From Myxococcales bacterium (GTDB lineage Bacteria; Myxococcota_A; UBA9160; UBA4427), in NCBI GenBank assembly GCA_012959805.1, contig DUCN01000011.1:62001-126000 (forward strand): DNA of 64,000 bases, written 5' to 3'. Below are positions 27,073-37,229 of this stretch, in pieces. Both the position numbers and the translations under genes were made by a program. Numbering within the stretch: the stretch's first letter is position 1; every line of letters begins with the position of its first letter. The notes beneath the pieces were generated by a model. That model was given only the letters and a program-made list of their open reading frames with translations. It was not told the DNA's origin and did not search any database.

Positions 27073-29586
27073 CTATTCGTCGTCGGAAATTGGAGAGGGC
27101 ATGAAGACCTCACGGCCCTTCGAACCGACTTGAGGTCCGATCATGCCATCCGCCTCCATCTGTTCGACGATTCGCGCCGCGCGGTTGTACCCGATCTTGA
27201 GGCGCCTCTGAACATATGAAATCGACGCATTCCGCGTCTCCGCTACGATGGCAACCGCTTGATCGAACATCTCATCAACATCCTCGCCGCGCGATTCAAT
27301 CTTCTCTGCTTCGGCATCGGCGCGCACTAGGTCCTGATCGAAGACAGGCCGCCCCTGCCCCTTCAATAAGGCCACGAGATCATGAACCTCGTCCTCCGTC
27401 ACGAAGGAACCGTGGAGCCGCTGCAACACAGCGGTTCCCGGCGGCAGAAAGAGCATGTCGCCCATTCCCAGAAGATCGTCCGCACCCTTTTGATCCAAAA
27501 TCGTACGACTGTCTGTACCGGAGGAGACTTGAAAGGATACACGTGCCGGAAAGTTGGCCTTGATCACGCCCGTGAGCACGTCGACGCTGGGACGCTGTGT
27601 GGCGAGAACCAGATGGATGCCTGAAGCACGCGCCATCTGGGCCAGGCGCTGGAGCGACTCTTCGACTTCTTTGGCCGCCGACATCATCAGGTCTGCGAGT
27701 TCGTCGATCACCACAACGATATAGGCCAGCGTTTGCCACTCGACCTCGTCACCCTCTGTCTGTCCGGGCTTCGGCTTCAGCGTAAAGAACTCTTCGCCTT
27801 CGGCCATCGACTTGCGCGCTTTTTCATTGAACTGATCGATGTTGCGAACGCCAGTCGCGCTCATCATCCGGTAGCGCTCTTCCATCTTTCGAACGACGCC
27901 CTGTAGGGCGGTAGCCGCTCTCTTCGGGCTTGTCACGACATCCGCGATGAGATGCGGAATCCCGTCGTAGATCGAAAGTTCGAGCATCTTTGGATCGACC
28001 ATCAAGAGTTTCAGTTCGTCCGGCGTCGCCCGACACAAGAGCGAGCACAAAAGTGAATTCAGGAAAACGCTCTTGCCCGTGCCCGTCGATCCAGCGACCA
28101 GCAGATGCGGCATCTTCGCGAGATCCGAGGTCACTGGATTCCCGAAAATGTCCTTCCCCATCGCGACGGCGAGCTTACCCTTCGATTTGCGGTACGAATC
28201 GGAGTCGATCATCTCGCGGAAGTAGACGGTTTCGCGATCGGGATTTGGAACTTCAATTCCAACGACGGATTTCCCGGGCAGAGGTGCGATGATGCGAATC
28301 GAGATCGCGCGCAGCGCCATCGCGAGGTCATCCGTCAGCCCGACGATCCGGTTGACCTTGATACCCGCGGCGGGCTCGAATTCATACATTGTGATGACGG
28401 GACCGGGATGAACCCGCACGACTCGACCCGTAACACCGAAATCGGCGAGTTTTTTCTCGAGAATCTTCGAATTCATCAGGAGCGAGTCGCGATCGTAGGA
28501 CCGCGTGCTCTCGGGAGGCAGCGAGAACAGCGTATTTTCGGGCAACTGAAATGGCCCCGTCGCTCCCCCATCATGAAAGCGGAACGTCTCCTGCTCGGGC
28601 TTTCGCGTCTTTTCCCGCTCTTCGTCATGATCGACGATGTCAGGCCCTTCTCCCGCGCGCAGCTTGCGCGGAATCTTTGCGAGAGCACGCTCCGGCTCTT
28701 CCGCAGCAATCTCCTCGGGCGCGTCCTCTACTTCCACTTCCCGAGCATCGTCTTCGAAGAAAGATTCCGGTTCTCGCAGCTCCTGAACACGGGTTCTGCG
28801 AGCGCGGCGTTCGCGCCAGACACCGATCGATACGACGGAATCTCGTAATCGAACAAGACCCTTCACGGCCTGCTTTGCCGCGACGCGCGTCCATTTGAGC
28901 AGATTCTGCCCGAGCACTCGAGCCTGGCCGAGCAGCCATTCGCCCATCCAGAGGGCCCGAGCTCCCGCCCAGGTCAGTCCGCGACCGATCGCGCTGAGCG
29001 TCGTCCCGGTCGAGATTCCGGTGAGCGACAGTACGCTCACCAGCAGGAACATTGAGGTCAAGACGAGAGCTCCGGCGCTCCCAAAGAGCAGCGTAAGCGC
29101 CCGCGCCCCCCCCGCCCCAAGCCAACCCGACTCGACCCAGGGAATGGTTTCCGGTGCGAGGTCGAAAAGAAGAGAGGGCAGAACCGCAACGGCCGGCACA
29201 AGGGCGACGGCGCCGATCCAGAAACGTGAGAAAAGGCCCGGAAGTCCAAGGCTCATGACGAGTCGGCCACCCAGAAAGGCACAGGCCGCAACCAAAACGA
29301 CGGCTCCAGCACCGAGCGATCGCAGCAGGAGCGCTGCGAGGGTCGCACCGACGGGTCCGGCGCCATTCGAAACCTCGATCAACTCGGCGACCGGGTCTTC
29401 TGGCGAGTACGTGGCCAATGCGAGGGTCGAGACCAGCGAAACGCCGATCAGAATCAAGCCGACAATCTCTGATCCGACTGCGATCAGGATTGGCCCGTCC
29501 TCTCCGCTCTCCTTATCACCCCGAGCGGAGGACGGCCGACTGCGGCGGGAACGAGATTTGGCAGCTGCCCTGGCCATGGCGGACAT
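27073..29586 (-). CDS. ftsK: DNA translocase FtsK/SpoIIIE
   Basis: Septal DNA pump for chromosome segregation. With the ATG at 29586 it has 837 residues; the frame is open to an upstream ATG at 29757, so the start is uncertain. The order is a basic N-terminus, four or five membrane helices (roughly residues 35-200), a charged linker, the alpha/beta motor with Walker A GSTGTGKSVFLNS near residue 499 and VVIDELADLMM as Walker B, then the gamma winged helix (SISYVQRRLKIGYNRAARIV), which reads KOPS-like sequences. Confidence 0.95.
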   Translation of the reverse strand: MSAMARAAAKSRSRRSRPSSARGDKESGEDGPILIAVGSEIVGLILIGVSLVSTLALATYSPEDPVAELIEVSNGAGPVGATLAALLLRSLGAGAVVLVAACAFLGGRLVMSLGLPGLFSRFWIGAVALVPAVAVLPSLLFDLAPETIPWVESGWLGAGGARALTLLFGSAGALVLTSMFLLVSVLSLTGISTGTTLSAIGRGLTWAGARALWMGEWLLGQARVLGQNLLKWTRVAAKQAVKGLVRLRDSVVSIGVWRERRARRTRVQELREPESFFEDDAREVEVEDAPEEIAAEEPERALAKIPRKLRAGEGPDIVDHDEEREKTRKPEQETFRFHDGGATGPFQLPENTLFSLPPESTRSYDRDSLLMNSKILEKKLADFGVTGRVVRVHPGPVITMYEFEPAAGIKVNRIVGLTDDLAMALRAISIRIIAPLPGKSVVGIEVPNPDRETVYFREMIDSDSYRKSKGKLAVAMGKDIFGNPVTSDLAKMPHLLVAGSTGTGKSVFLNSLLCSLLCRATPDELKLLMVDPKMLELSIYDGIPHLIADVVTSPKRAATALQGVVRKMEERYRMMSATGVRNIDQFNEKARKSMAEGEEFFTLKPKPGQTEGDEVEWQTLAYIVVVIDELADLMMSAAKEVEESLQRLAQMARASGIHLVLATQRPSVDVLTGVIKANFPARVSFQVSSGTDSRTILDQKGADDLLGMGDMLFLPPGTAVLQRLHGSFVTEDEVHDLVALLKGQGRPVFDQDLVRADAEAEKIESRGEDVDEMFDQAVAIVAETRNASISYVQRRLKIGYNRAARIVEQMEADGMIGPQVGSKGREVFMPSPISDDE

Positions 29587-29902
29587 CCGATCTTGCTCGC
29601 GCGGCGCCCGCGTCGCTGGCTTCGTCCCGGGGACGATCGCCCATGGAACACTGGCCCACGGGACTGCCGCGACGAGAGGTGCGCGTCGTCGAAACGATTC
29701 GTTGATTGTTTTTCTCTGCAGAGTCGCTCGGTTGATAGTGCGTCTGCATTCCCTCACCCCCCGGAGAGGAGAACCCCATCAGGATACCGTGACCCTGGGA
29801 CCACGCAAACGCGAACGGCGGGGTCTCCCTTGACGCCTTTCGACCACGGCGGGACAATGCAGGTCAACTATTCCTCGCAACGTGTCCCAGGGAGCCCCCA
29901 CC

Positions 29903-30355
29903 ATGGCAGGCGTCAACAAAGCCATTCTCGTCGGTAATCTCGGCCGTGACCCCGAACTTCGGCAAACACCGAACGGGCAATCGGTCGTCAACTTCACTCT
30001 CGCAACCAGTGAGACCTGGACGGACAAAAGCGGCGAACGCGTCGAACGAACCGAGTGGCATCGCATCGTCGCTTGGGGCAAGACCGCCGAGATGTGCAAC
30101 CAATACCTATCCAAGGGCCGAACCGTCTACATCGAGGGCCGCATCCAGACCCGAGAGTGGGAAGACAAAGACGGCAACAAGCGATACACGACCGAGATCA
30201 ATGCCAACACAGTCAACTTCATCGGCCCGCGTACGGACGGTGGCGGGAGTGGCGGAAGCTCAAGTGGCGGCCCATCCGGTGGTAATACCGGCGACGGCAG
30301 CAGCGGCCCTTCCGGCGAACCAGGGCCTCCGATGGACGACAATATTCCGTTCTAG
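29903..30355 (+). CDS. ssb: single-stranded DNA-binding protein
   Basis: SSB of 150 residues. The OB fold covers about residues 1-108 ([56 protein letters not shown]). It is followed by a Gly/Ser-rich linker and the acidic tip DDNIPF that recruits partner proteins. The ATG at 29903 is chosen because GGGAG lies about 8 bp upstream; a GTG at 29882 would add seven residues. It is divergent from ftsK. Confidence 0.97.
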   Translation: MAGVNKAILVGNLGRDPELRQTPNGQSVVNFTLATSETWTDKSGERVERTEWHRIVAWGKTAEMCNQYLSKGRTVYIEGRIQTREWEDKDGNKRYTTEINANTVNFIGPRTDGGGSGGSSSGGPSGGNTGDGSSGPSGEPGPPMDDNIPF

Positions 30356-30493
30356 GCAAGATCGCTGAGCCTGGCTTTCAAGCCCGATGGCGATGAAGCA
30401 AACGGGGCGCCAACGAAGCGATGATGTTAGTCGAGGCGCACCCGTTCGCTACGCCGTGGACACAACACCCACAGCACCCACGCCATGGCTGGC

Positions 30494-31507
30494 TCAGCCG
30501 ATTTGCGCTTCAGAGGATCCAACCTCGCGAAGCGATAGTCCGAGCTTCCACACGTACCACAATCCGATACCCGTGATCGGAAGCCAGTTCACAAAGAAGA
30601 ATCCAAAGGCGAAGGCCAGAGCCGGGGCTGCACCCGCACCATAAACGTCGCTCAAGGCAAAAATCGCCGCGACCTGGAACGTGCCGAGAAATCCCGGCGC
30701 CGAAGGCAGTGCCACGCCGAAGGCGACGAAAGACGATGTGAACAGCGCGGACACGAATCCGGTATTGATTCCAAAGGCCATCATGCCCAGCCAAAACGCC
30801 GTTGCCTGCCAGATCCAGAATCCGAACGTCCAGAGAAAGCCAAGCGCGGTGAGCTTGGGATCTCGAAGAATGGACAGCGATTGCAGGAATGACTCGATCG
30901 AATGCAGAAGAGGGTCGCCAACTTTTCCCGGAAGAATCGGAAGAACGACTCGGGCCAGCGCAATGAAGCGCTTCGGAAAGGCCACCATCAAGACGAGGGC
31001 AATCAAAATCACCACCACGGCTGCGCCGCCTGCTCGCAAGACAAGTCCGCCCCAGCCCTCAAAGAGTGCATTGCTATTGGGAAAACCTGGACTGAAAACC
31101 GGAATCACAAGGAAGCAGAGCAGAATTACAGCATCCATGAACCGTTCGACGATCAGCGAGCCAAAGGCGGCCACGGGATTGACCGATTCGATGCGACCCA
31201 ATACCCAGGCGCGAGCAAACTCTCCTACTCGAAGCGGCAAGATATTATTCGCCATAAGATGAATGGACACCGCGGTCCATCTAGATCTGAAACTCGTATC
31301 CGACTTCACCGAGGACAGCAGAATCTTCCAGCGCATCGCCCGAATGACCCCACCGGCGGTCGCAAGGAAGGAGGCCGCCAGCAAGAGCCATGGATTCGCC
31401 TGGCGCGCACTTTCCATGACCTCTGAAAAAGCGACGCCAGACAGTGCCCAATAGAGCAGTCCGACCGTTATGGCGACACCAATGAGTACTTTTCCCCAGT
31501 ACCCCAT
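30494..31507 (-). CDS. lysylphosphatidylglycerol synthase-like / flippase-like membrane protein (UPF0104)
   Basis: A polytopic inner-membrane protein of 337 residues with about eight hydrophobic helices. The hallmark motifs of the YbhN/AglD/MprF-flippase superfamily are present: GVIRAMRWKILLSS, NNILPLRVGEFARAWVLGR and PSAPGFLGTFQVAAIFAL. Relatives move or modify lipid-linked compounds; the substrate here is unknown. The gene stands alone, with an acyltransferase gene upstream on the same strand. Confidence 0.83.
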   Translation of the reverse strand: MGYWGKVLIGVAITVGLLYWALSGVAFSEVMESARQANPWLLLAASFLATAGGVIRAMRWKILLSSVKSDTSFRSRWTAVSIHLMANNILPLRVGEFARAWVLGRIESVNPVAAFGSLIVERFMDAVILLCFLVIPVFSPGFPNSNALFEGWGGLVLRAGGAAVVVILIALVLMVAFPKRFIALARVVLPILPGKVGDPLLHSIESFLQSLSILRDPKLTALGFLWTFGFWIWQATAFWLGMMAFGINTGFVSALFTSSFVAFGVALPSAPGFLGTFQVAAIFALSDVYGAGAAPALAFAFGFFFVNWLPITGIGLWYVWKLGLSLREVGSSEAQIG

Positions 31508-31671
31508 CTACGTAGGACCGCTCATCATTTCGGCCAAAATTCCCCTCATCGTTTCTCGATCTTCTCGGCGAGCGCAGTCATTCATGAACGCGCTCTATTT
31601 TTGTCGAGGTGACCATACTCCACATAACCCATTCCGTTCCGGCAAAGGGATCCAAACAATCACAGCTTCCG

Positions 31672-33600
31672 TCAGGGCGAACGCTCGAGCTGATCAAGAA
31701 TCCAATTCGATACGAGAGGAGCACTCTCGAGGCTGAAATGAATGCCGTCGAGTCGAAGAACCCGCCCATCGATCTCCCGCCGACACGCGCCGTCCGGACA
31801 AATCCAAGCCTCCATATCAACAATCGCCACGCCACCGTCATCGGCAACTCGCCGTCTAACACGATTGTGACAGTCCGTACTTCGCCGAAGTGCGACGTCG
31901 ATCTCGTCGACCGGCAAGTCCATGAGATAGAGAAAAGGACCTTCCATGTCCTCCACCCAGGGTGGAGGGATGGTCAAGATCACAGGCTCGATCGATTGCC
32001 GAAGCAAGAATTCGATCGTGTCAGCGAGGTCGCTCGCATACGCCGACGCATACTCCGCATCACAGGTCGAATGCCAACTTCCTGCGATGTCCTTTTGCCC
32101 ACCACCGGGCCAACCATCGACTAGCAAAACTTGTCGAGGATGATTCTTAATGGCCCAAGCCCTCCACTTTTGGTGAAAAAGTTCACATCCACGGATCTCG
32201 AAGATCGCCCCTCTCGGGAGGAGCAAGCGATCGCTTCGGAGTTGCGTGCACCCCACTTGACCCATCACGGATGTCGATCCCCCGCGACGCATTGCTTCTT
32301 GTCGAAACGCCTTCCGGAAATTGAGTGTGAGTGAGTCTCCAACCATCAGTGCGTCGATCTGACCGTCAAATGCCTGGGGCTCCAGATCGAACGAACCCTG
32401 CCGAGATTGGGTCGCCGCACCGAGTAGTGCAGCGACTCCGATCGTCGCCATTAGACCCATCGCAATTGCCCGTCGACCAGCGGGCCAGCCCTGACGAATG
32501 GGACGTTCTAGGAGGAAATACGAAACGAGCGTAATTCCGAGGGTCGCAACGAAGCGCAAGGCGGTAAGCCACCAACCGTCGAGAGCCGTGCGGTCCGCGT
32601 CCAACACAATAAAGAGTGGCCAATGCCACAAATAGGCGCCGTAACTGATCAGCCCCAGACCACGAATGGACCGAACTTCAAAGCATCGAGCAACGAGTCC
32701 TCGAGGCGCAAGAATCGCTGAGGCAATTGTCAGGGTCGCAGCGATCGCCAGGGAAAAAAGCAGACCGTGATAAACGCGTGGGTCGTCTCCATCCAGGGAA
32801 AACCATGCCCATGCTTGTAGCCCGACAGCGGCGATTCCCATCCATTCAAAGATCCGTGGAGATGATGGGTACGTCCGGCTTGCGATCTGCGATTGCAGCC
32901 CGACAGCCAACCCGGCCCCCAACAACAACGCAAAGATCCGCGTATCGGTTCCGAAATAGACGCGGGCCGTGCTTTCCCCGGGCACAAAAAGCGCCGCCAT
33001 CAGCATCGCCGATGCAGCGGCTCCCACGAACACCGATCGCCCGAGAATTCGTCGCCCCGAGGAACCAAAGACGCCAAAGAGCAGAGAAACAAATACGGGA
33101 AAGAACAGATAGAACTGCTCCTCGATGGCAAGGCTCCAACAGTGCTCGAGCGGACTCGCCGCGCTAAAAAGATCCCAATAGTCGGTGCCATCGATGATAG
33201 AGATCCAGTTTGCGACATAGAAAAGCGTCGCATACCCATCGCGGCGAATTCCGCTCAACTCCTCTGGCGTCGCCAACCAGGCAGCATACGCGGCTACTCC
33301 GACGAGGAAAAACAATAGGGCCGGAAGCAACCGCCGGGCGCGGCGCACCCAGAATCGAGACAATGAGATTCGTCCCGTCCGCTCGTATTCGGCGAGCAAG
33401 AGGTTGGTGATCAAGAACCCGGACAATACGAAAAAAAGATCGACGCCTAACCATCCGCCCCGCAGATGGCCCGCATGGAAGAGCAGGATTCCCAAGATCG
33501 CCATACCGCGAATCCCGTCGAGCGCAGGGAGATGTCGGGCGGGTGTCGATGTCGGGCCGGTTTGCTCAGTCAGCTGTGGGGTCGATTTCAAATGAGTCAT
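31672..33600 (-). CDS. acyltransferase-3 (OafA/YrhL type) with C-terminal SGNH domain
   Basis: A 642-residue envelope-modifying enzyme. The N-terminal acyltransferase-3 domain has LPALDGIRGMAILGILLFHA with its conserved Arg and His, then LGVDLFFVLSGFLIT and about ten membrane helices. The C-terminal periplasmic SGNH part contains the nucleophile block LMVGDSLTLNF near residue 419 and the Asp-His pair in DGIHFS near the end. Such fusions O-acetylate or acylate surface glycans. The specific polymer is unknown. Confidence 0.9.
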   Translation of the reverse strand: MTHLKSTPQLTEQTGPTSTPARHLPALDGIRGMAILGILLFHAGHLRGGWLGVDLFFVLSGFLITNLLLAEYERTGRISLSRFWVRRARRLLPALLFFLVGVAAYAAWLATPEELSGIRRDGYATLFYVANWISIIDGTDYWDLFSAASPLEHCWSLAIEEQFYLFFPVFVSLLFGVFGSSGRRILGRSVFVGAAASAMLMAALFVPGESTARVYFGTDTRIFALLLGAGLAVGLQSQIASRTYPSSPRIFEWMGIAAVGLQAWAWFSLDGDDPRVYHGLLFSLAIAATLTIASAILAPRGLVARCFEVRSIRGLGLISYGAYLWHWPLFIVLDADRTALDGWWLTALRFVATLGITLVSYFLLERPIRQGWPAGRRAIAMGLMATIGVAALLGAATQSRQGSFDLEPQAFDGQIDALMVGDSLTLNFRKAFRQEAMRRGGSTSVMGQVGCTQLRSDRLLLPRGAIFEIRGCELFHQKWRAWAIKNHPRQVLLVDGWPGGGQKDIAGSWHSTCDAEYASAYASDLADTIEFLLRQSIEPVILTIPPPWVEDMEGPFLYLMDLPVDEIDVALRRSTDCHNRVRRRVADDGGVAIVDMEAWICPDGACRREIDGRVLRLDGIHFSLESAPLVSNWILDQLERSP

Positions 33601-33726
33601 CGCGAATAGGAGAAAAGTTCATGATCTCGCTGAACCGAACATCACGCAAATCGAGAGTCGAGTTCAAAGACTCGCGCCAGGGTGATTGAGACAGCCGCCA
33701 TACAATTCAATTAGGGGGTTGTCGTC

Positions 33727-34116
33727 CTAAGAATGTTCCGAACGAAGGGAGCGCACGATCCGGTCGATGACCTGACGATCCGCGTCGGTGAGCTCGTCGA
33801 ATTCGATCCCCATGCCCGACGGTATCCCCGGCCCGCCGATCGATACGCGGACAACGTGGCCAATTGTGCGCAGCACATTCCCACTCCCAGGCAATCGAAA
33901 GTGCATCGCGACCTCGGTCCCAGGCTGTTGAGGCTTTTCCGTCTCGATGAAGAGGCCGCCTTCATTGATGTCCCGCGTGAACTCGGAGAACATCTCATCG
34001 ACTGTCGAATAGTCGATTTGCACGGTCACGCCGGTACGGCCGGTTCGGCGTCGGTTATCGTCTTCCACAGAAGTGCCGTCGCTCTCCGTATTCGATTCCA
34101 GACTGATTCTTGCCAC
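33727..34116 (-). CDS. PilZ domain protein
   Basis: A small PilZ-type protein of 129 residues from the GTG at 34116, which has GGAG 8 bp upstream; the frame continues open to 34224. The N-terminal RRRTGRTGVTV supplies the arginine-rich c-di-GMP motif in modified form, and TRDINEGGLFIETEKP matches the D/NxSxxG element as DINEGG. HVVRVSIGGPGIPSGMGIEF closes the fold. It belongs to the compact PilZ group common in myxobacteria-like genomes. It could bind c-di-GMP, but the RxxxR motif is not perfect. Confidence 0.8.
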   Translation of the reverse strand: MARISLESNTESDGTSVEDDNRRRTGRTGVTVQIDYSTVDEMFSEFTRDINEGGLFIETEKPQQPGTEVAMHFRLPGSGNVLRTIGHVVRVSIGGPGIPSGMGIEFDELTDADRQVIDRIVRSLRSEHS

Positions 34117-34310
34117 GACAACTTCTCCATGGGTCTGCGATAGGCCTGCGCGCCGAGATGACCGATCGCCGATGGACCCCGTCGGCGACGAAACACACCC
34201 CTTCATCGTCTGGACCGACAACAAGCCTTATAGAGACAGCGAGTTGCGACTCCCCCGTGGGAACCCCGGCAGGCCTGAGCACACCGTCAGCGCTCCTCAC
34301 CGTCCTGCTT

Positions 34311-35054
34311 TCAAGATCCGCTGGATCCAGTCTCCCCGAATGATTCGCCCGCTTCACGAAAGCTGAAATAGCTGGCTCGCGTGACGATGACATGATCGAG
34401 AACCCGAATCCCGAGTAGGAGGCCAGCGTCTCGCAGACGCTCAGTCACCGATCGGTCTTCTGCGCTTGGGGTCGGGTCTCCGCTCGGATGATTGTGAACA
34501 AGAACGACGGCCGCTGAGGCGCATCGGATCGCTTCGCGAAAGACCTCTCGGGGATGCACCAGGCTTGCGGTCAGCGTGCCCACCGAGACCTCCTCGGCCC
34601 GGATCAGGCGATGGCGACCGTCGAGCATCAGCACGTGAAAGGACTCTCGACAGGCATCGCGCAATCGCGCTCGGAAATGACGCTGAATATCCTCGGGGCT
34701 TCGAATCGGCTGTCCACGCTCGAGCGGCTCGTCGACCAGCCGCTTGGCCAGTTCAACCGAGGCGCACAAACTCGCCGATTTGGCAGGACCAAGCCCCGGC
34801 ATCGCCTCGAGCGACGCTGCAGAAGTGCCCGCCAATCCCGGAAGGCCGCCAAAGCGCTGAAGAATCGACCTGGCCAGCGACCAGGCATCCCGATGCTGGT
34901 CACCGGTCCGCAGAACCAGCGCCAGGAGTTCGGCATCCGCTAGCGCGCTCGGTCCACAGGTGTCGAGTCGCTCGCGTGGCCGATCAGACGACGAGGATCG
35001 AACACGACCATCAGAGCAGATGATCGCAGTCGGTCGATCTGAAAATGAGGACAA
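34311..35054 (-). CDS. radC: RadC family protein (JAMM/MPN+ domain)
   Basis: A 247-residue RadC/YicR homologue. The N-terminal UPF0758 helix-hairpin-helix region (LPGLAGTSAASLEAMPGLGP) precedes the metalloprotease-like JAMM motif VLVHNHPSGDPTPSAEDRSV near residues 185-197. HVIVTRASYFSFREAGE closes the fold. Despite the name, a DNA-repair role is not established for the family. It has no obvious operon partner. Confidence 0.92.
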   Translation of the reverse strand: MSSFSDRPTAIICSDGRVRSSSSDRPRERLDTCGPSALADAELLALVLRTGDQHRDAWSLARSILQRFGGLPGLAGTSAASLEAMPGLGPAKSASLCASVELAKRLVDEPLERGQPIRSPEDIQRHFRARLRDACRESFHVLMLDGRHRLIRAEEVSVGTLTASLVHPREVFREAIRCASAAVVLVHNHPSGDPTPSAEDRSVTERLRDAGLLLGIRVLDHVIVTRASYFSFREAGESFGETGSSGS

Positions 35055-35187
35055 GGATGAAAGCTCCGCAAACGGGAGCGTCGAGATTACGCTGGCTCGA
35101 TCAAGCGGCCACTCGAACCCTGGAAGGCACTTCGTGTAACAAAGTATTCACGAGGTCGACGGGTGCCCAGAGAAGCTGTGCTTGACG

Positions 35188-36354
35188 CTAGCGAAGAGTC
35201 GGCGACGCTGGCTCGCCGCTGGAATCGAGACTCGAGCGACTCGCCGCTTGTGCGGCAAAGTCGTCTGCAATCCAGCTCGCCGTCGAGTCACCGCTGTCGC
35301 GGAGCGCACGAAGAAGATCGTCCATCAACCCGCGTGAAGCAGCCCGATCAGAGAGACGCGCAGCCCACAATTCCTGCTCGGCAAGATTGCGACCCGCAAT
35401 GAACTTTGCGAACTCGACAGGATCGCCAAATCCCAGAGCCAGCCAGGCATCGCGCGGATCCGCATTACCACGATCGAGCTCGGCGAGAATTTGACCCTGT
35501 GAAGCCGCTGGAGTCAGAGCCACCGACTGCACCAACCCCTCGGATGCTCCTCCGAACCGCGATGCGGAAGCCAGCATCCCGCCTCGACCCACGCGGTCCA
35601 CTGCCAGACTCGCCGGCGTGCCATACATCACGCGTGAAAACTGGTCTGCCCAGGCCTCGGGTACATCGGATGTGAAAGCAGGCGCGCTCACGAAGACGAC
35701 CGCGGGCGGCGCAACCGGCGAACTCCGCGACATCGACAAACGCTCCACACCAGACCCGTCAACGCGAATCCGAATTCTCCGCAACTCCGGCTGCGATTGC
35801 CGAGCGTCACTCACCCGGAGCGCGTTGCGACGCTGAGAAGCGTTGTGACCGGGCGAAGCGTTGTAACCCGAAGGCGAGCCGATCGTCGAAGCTGAAGGCG
35901 ATGCGAGCAGAGGTAGCGCCGCCGCTGCTGGCTGTTGACCATTCGAGGAGATCCGAGCAGTCCCCCGCTCATCCTGCCCAAAGAAATTCGTACCAGGTCC
36001 TTGAGTAACCGTCACGACGAGCGCGGCCACCGCGATGGCCGACGCGGGTAAGACAAAGGTGGGCTCAAGGACCGACCCGACCGCCTTACCCATTCGAGCA
36101 AAGAACCCGAGTCGACTTTCGCCAGCCCGAATTCGACGCATCACGTTCGCCGCAATCATCGGTGGAATCTCGGGATCGGGCAGCGTGCGCAGCAGACGAA
36201 TGGTCTGCAACATTCCTTCTACTTCGAGAGAACAGACATGACATTGATCGAGATGTGCATCCACAATCGCCCGGTCTTCGAGGGCAAGATCCCCTTCCAG
36301 GTAGTCAGTCAAATTTTTCTGCACGTCCGCGTGATTCACGTTAGAACCCTTCAT
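35188..36354 (-). CDS. anti-sigma factor with zinc-finger ASD (cognate of the upstream ECF sigma)
   Basis: A 388-residue protein. The N-terminal anti-sigma domain has the zinc motif His34-x3-Cys38-x2-Cys41 within AHLDQCHVC. A basic linker and one transmembrane helix follow (about residues 97-115, VLPASAIAVAALVVTVTQ), then a long Ser/Ala-rich periplasmic part containing SVALTPAASQGQILAELDRG. Its start overlaps the sigma gene by 14 bp, so the pair is coupled. The periplasmic region should sense the signal; it matches no family I recognise. Confidence 0.85.
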   Translation of the reverse strand: MKGSNVNHADVQKNLTDYLEGDLALEDRAIVDAHLDQCHVCSLEVEGMLQTIRLLRTLPDPEIPPMIAANVMRRIRAGESRLGFFARMGKAVGSVLEPTFVLPASAIAVAALVVTVTQGPGTNFFGQDERGTARISSNGQQPAAAALPLLASPSASTIGSPSGYNASPGHNASQRRNALRVSDARQSQPELRRIRIRVDGSGVERLSMSRSSPVAPPAVVFVSAPAFTSDVPEAWADQFSRVMYGTPASLAVDRVGRGGMLASASRFGGASEGLVQSVALTPAASQGQILAELDRGNADPRDAWLALGFGDPVEFAKFIAGRNLAEQELWAARLSDRAASRGLMDDLLRALRDSGDSTASWIADDFAAQAASRSSLDSSGEPASPTLR

Positions 36355-37030
36355 CCATTGCCGAGTGACCCAGCAACTCCTTCAACTGTTCGCGCAGAGC
36401 TCGTCTGGCGCGATGAATACGACTCTTGACCGTTCCTTCTGCGATACCCAGGACTTTGGCGACTTCGCCATAGGCGAGTCCTTCGATGTCATAGAGAATG
36501 ACGGGCATGCGGAGGGATGGAGAAAGAAGCTCGAGCGCCTCGCGGACATGGCCACTGAGTTCGACACCGAGCGTCGAGTCTTCTGGATTGCGAGGTGAAC
36601 TGGGCAAATCATCTCCGGCCGCTTGCCGATGCTTCAGCTTCTCAACCCGCGCCCGCCCGCGCCCGAGAGAACGTCGGCGGTTCAGCGCGGCATTCGCGGC
36701 CACGCGATACACGAAGGTGGAAAACCGAGCCTCTGCGCGAAACCGATGGCCGTATCGATGCAGGCTCAAGAAGGTTTCCTGAGTGAGATCTTCTGCATCT
36801 TCCTTGCTTCCCATCATCCGATAGAGCAGTCGGAAGACGCGGCGCTCATGTCGATTGATGAGCTCTTCGAAAGCGGCGTCGTCACCCTTTTGCCAACGCG
36901 CGACGAGATCCCGGTCAGGATCATCGATGACGATCGGACGAGCGGAACGTTCCCTCACGACGTCGGTGGCGCTGCTCGCCATCGGTCCCTGCGGAGATCG
37001 ATCGAAGGTGCTGCATGTGCCGTAGGTCAT
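36341..37030 (-). CDS. RpoE-like ECF RNA polymerase sigma factor
   Basis: A 229-residue ECF sigma factor from the ATG at 37030, with GAGAGG 6 bp upstream; ATG at about 36983 is an alternative and the frame is open to 37423. Region 2 is LYRMMGSKEDAEDLTQETFL through RFSTFVYRVAANAALNRRR. Region 4 is SPSLRMPVILYDIEGLAYGE and VAKVLGIAEGTVKSRIHRAR. A GGAAC-type -35 candidate (minus strand, 37071-37076) sits close upstream, hinting at autoregulation, but the spacing to the start codon is tight. It is coupled to the anti-sigma gene. Confidence 0.92.
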   Translation of the reverse strand: MTYGTCSTFDRSPQGPMASSATDVVRERSARPIVIDDPDRDLVARWQKGDDAAFEELINRHERRVFRLLYRMMGSKEDAEDLTQETFLSLHRYGHRFRAEARFSTFVYRVAANAALNRRRSLGRGRARVEKLKHRQAAGDDLPSSPRNPEDSTLGVELSGHVREALELLSPSLRMPVILYDIEGLAYGEVAKVLGIAEGTVKSRIHRARRALREQLKELLGHSAMDEGF

Positions 37031-37229
37031 TCGTTGCCTCTCGGAGGAGAGACCCCGCTCTTCGCGGTCCGGTTCCCGAGAATCGGGCTCCGCCGCGGGC
37101 GACTGTTCTTTTTCGCTTCCGTTCACAAATCCCTCATCGTCCGGCCCCCGCCCGGCCCCGGTCATCGTTGGCGCCCCGCGGGCCCAGGACCGGCCCATTC
37201 CGGCGCTTGAGTCACATCCCGCCCCTGAT

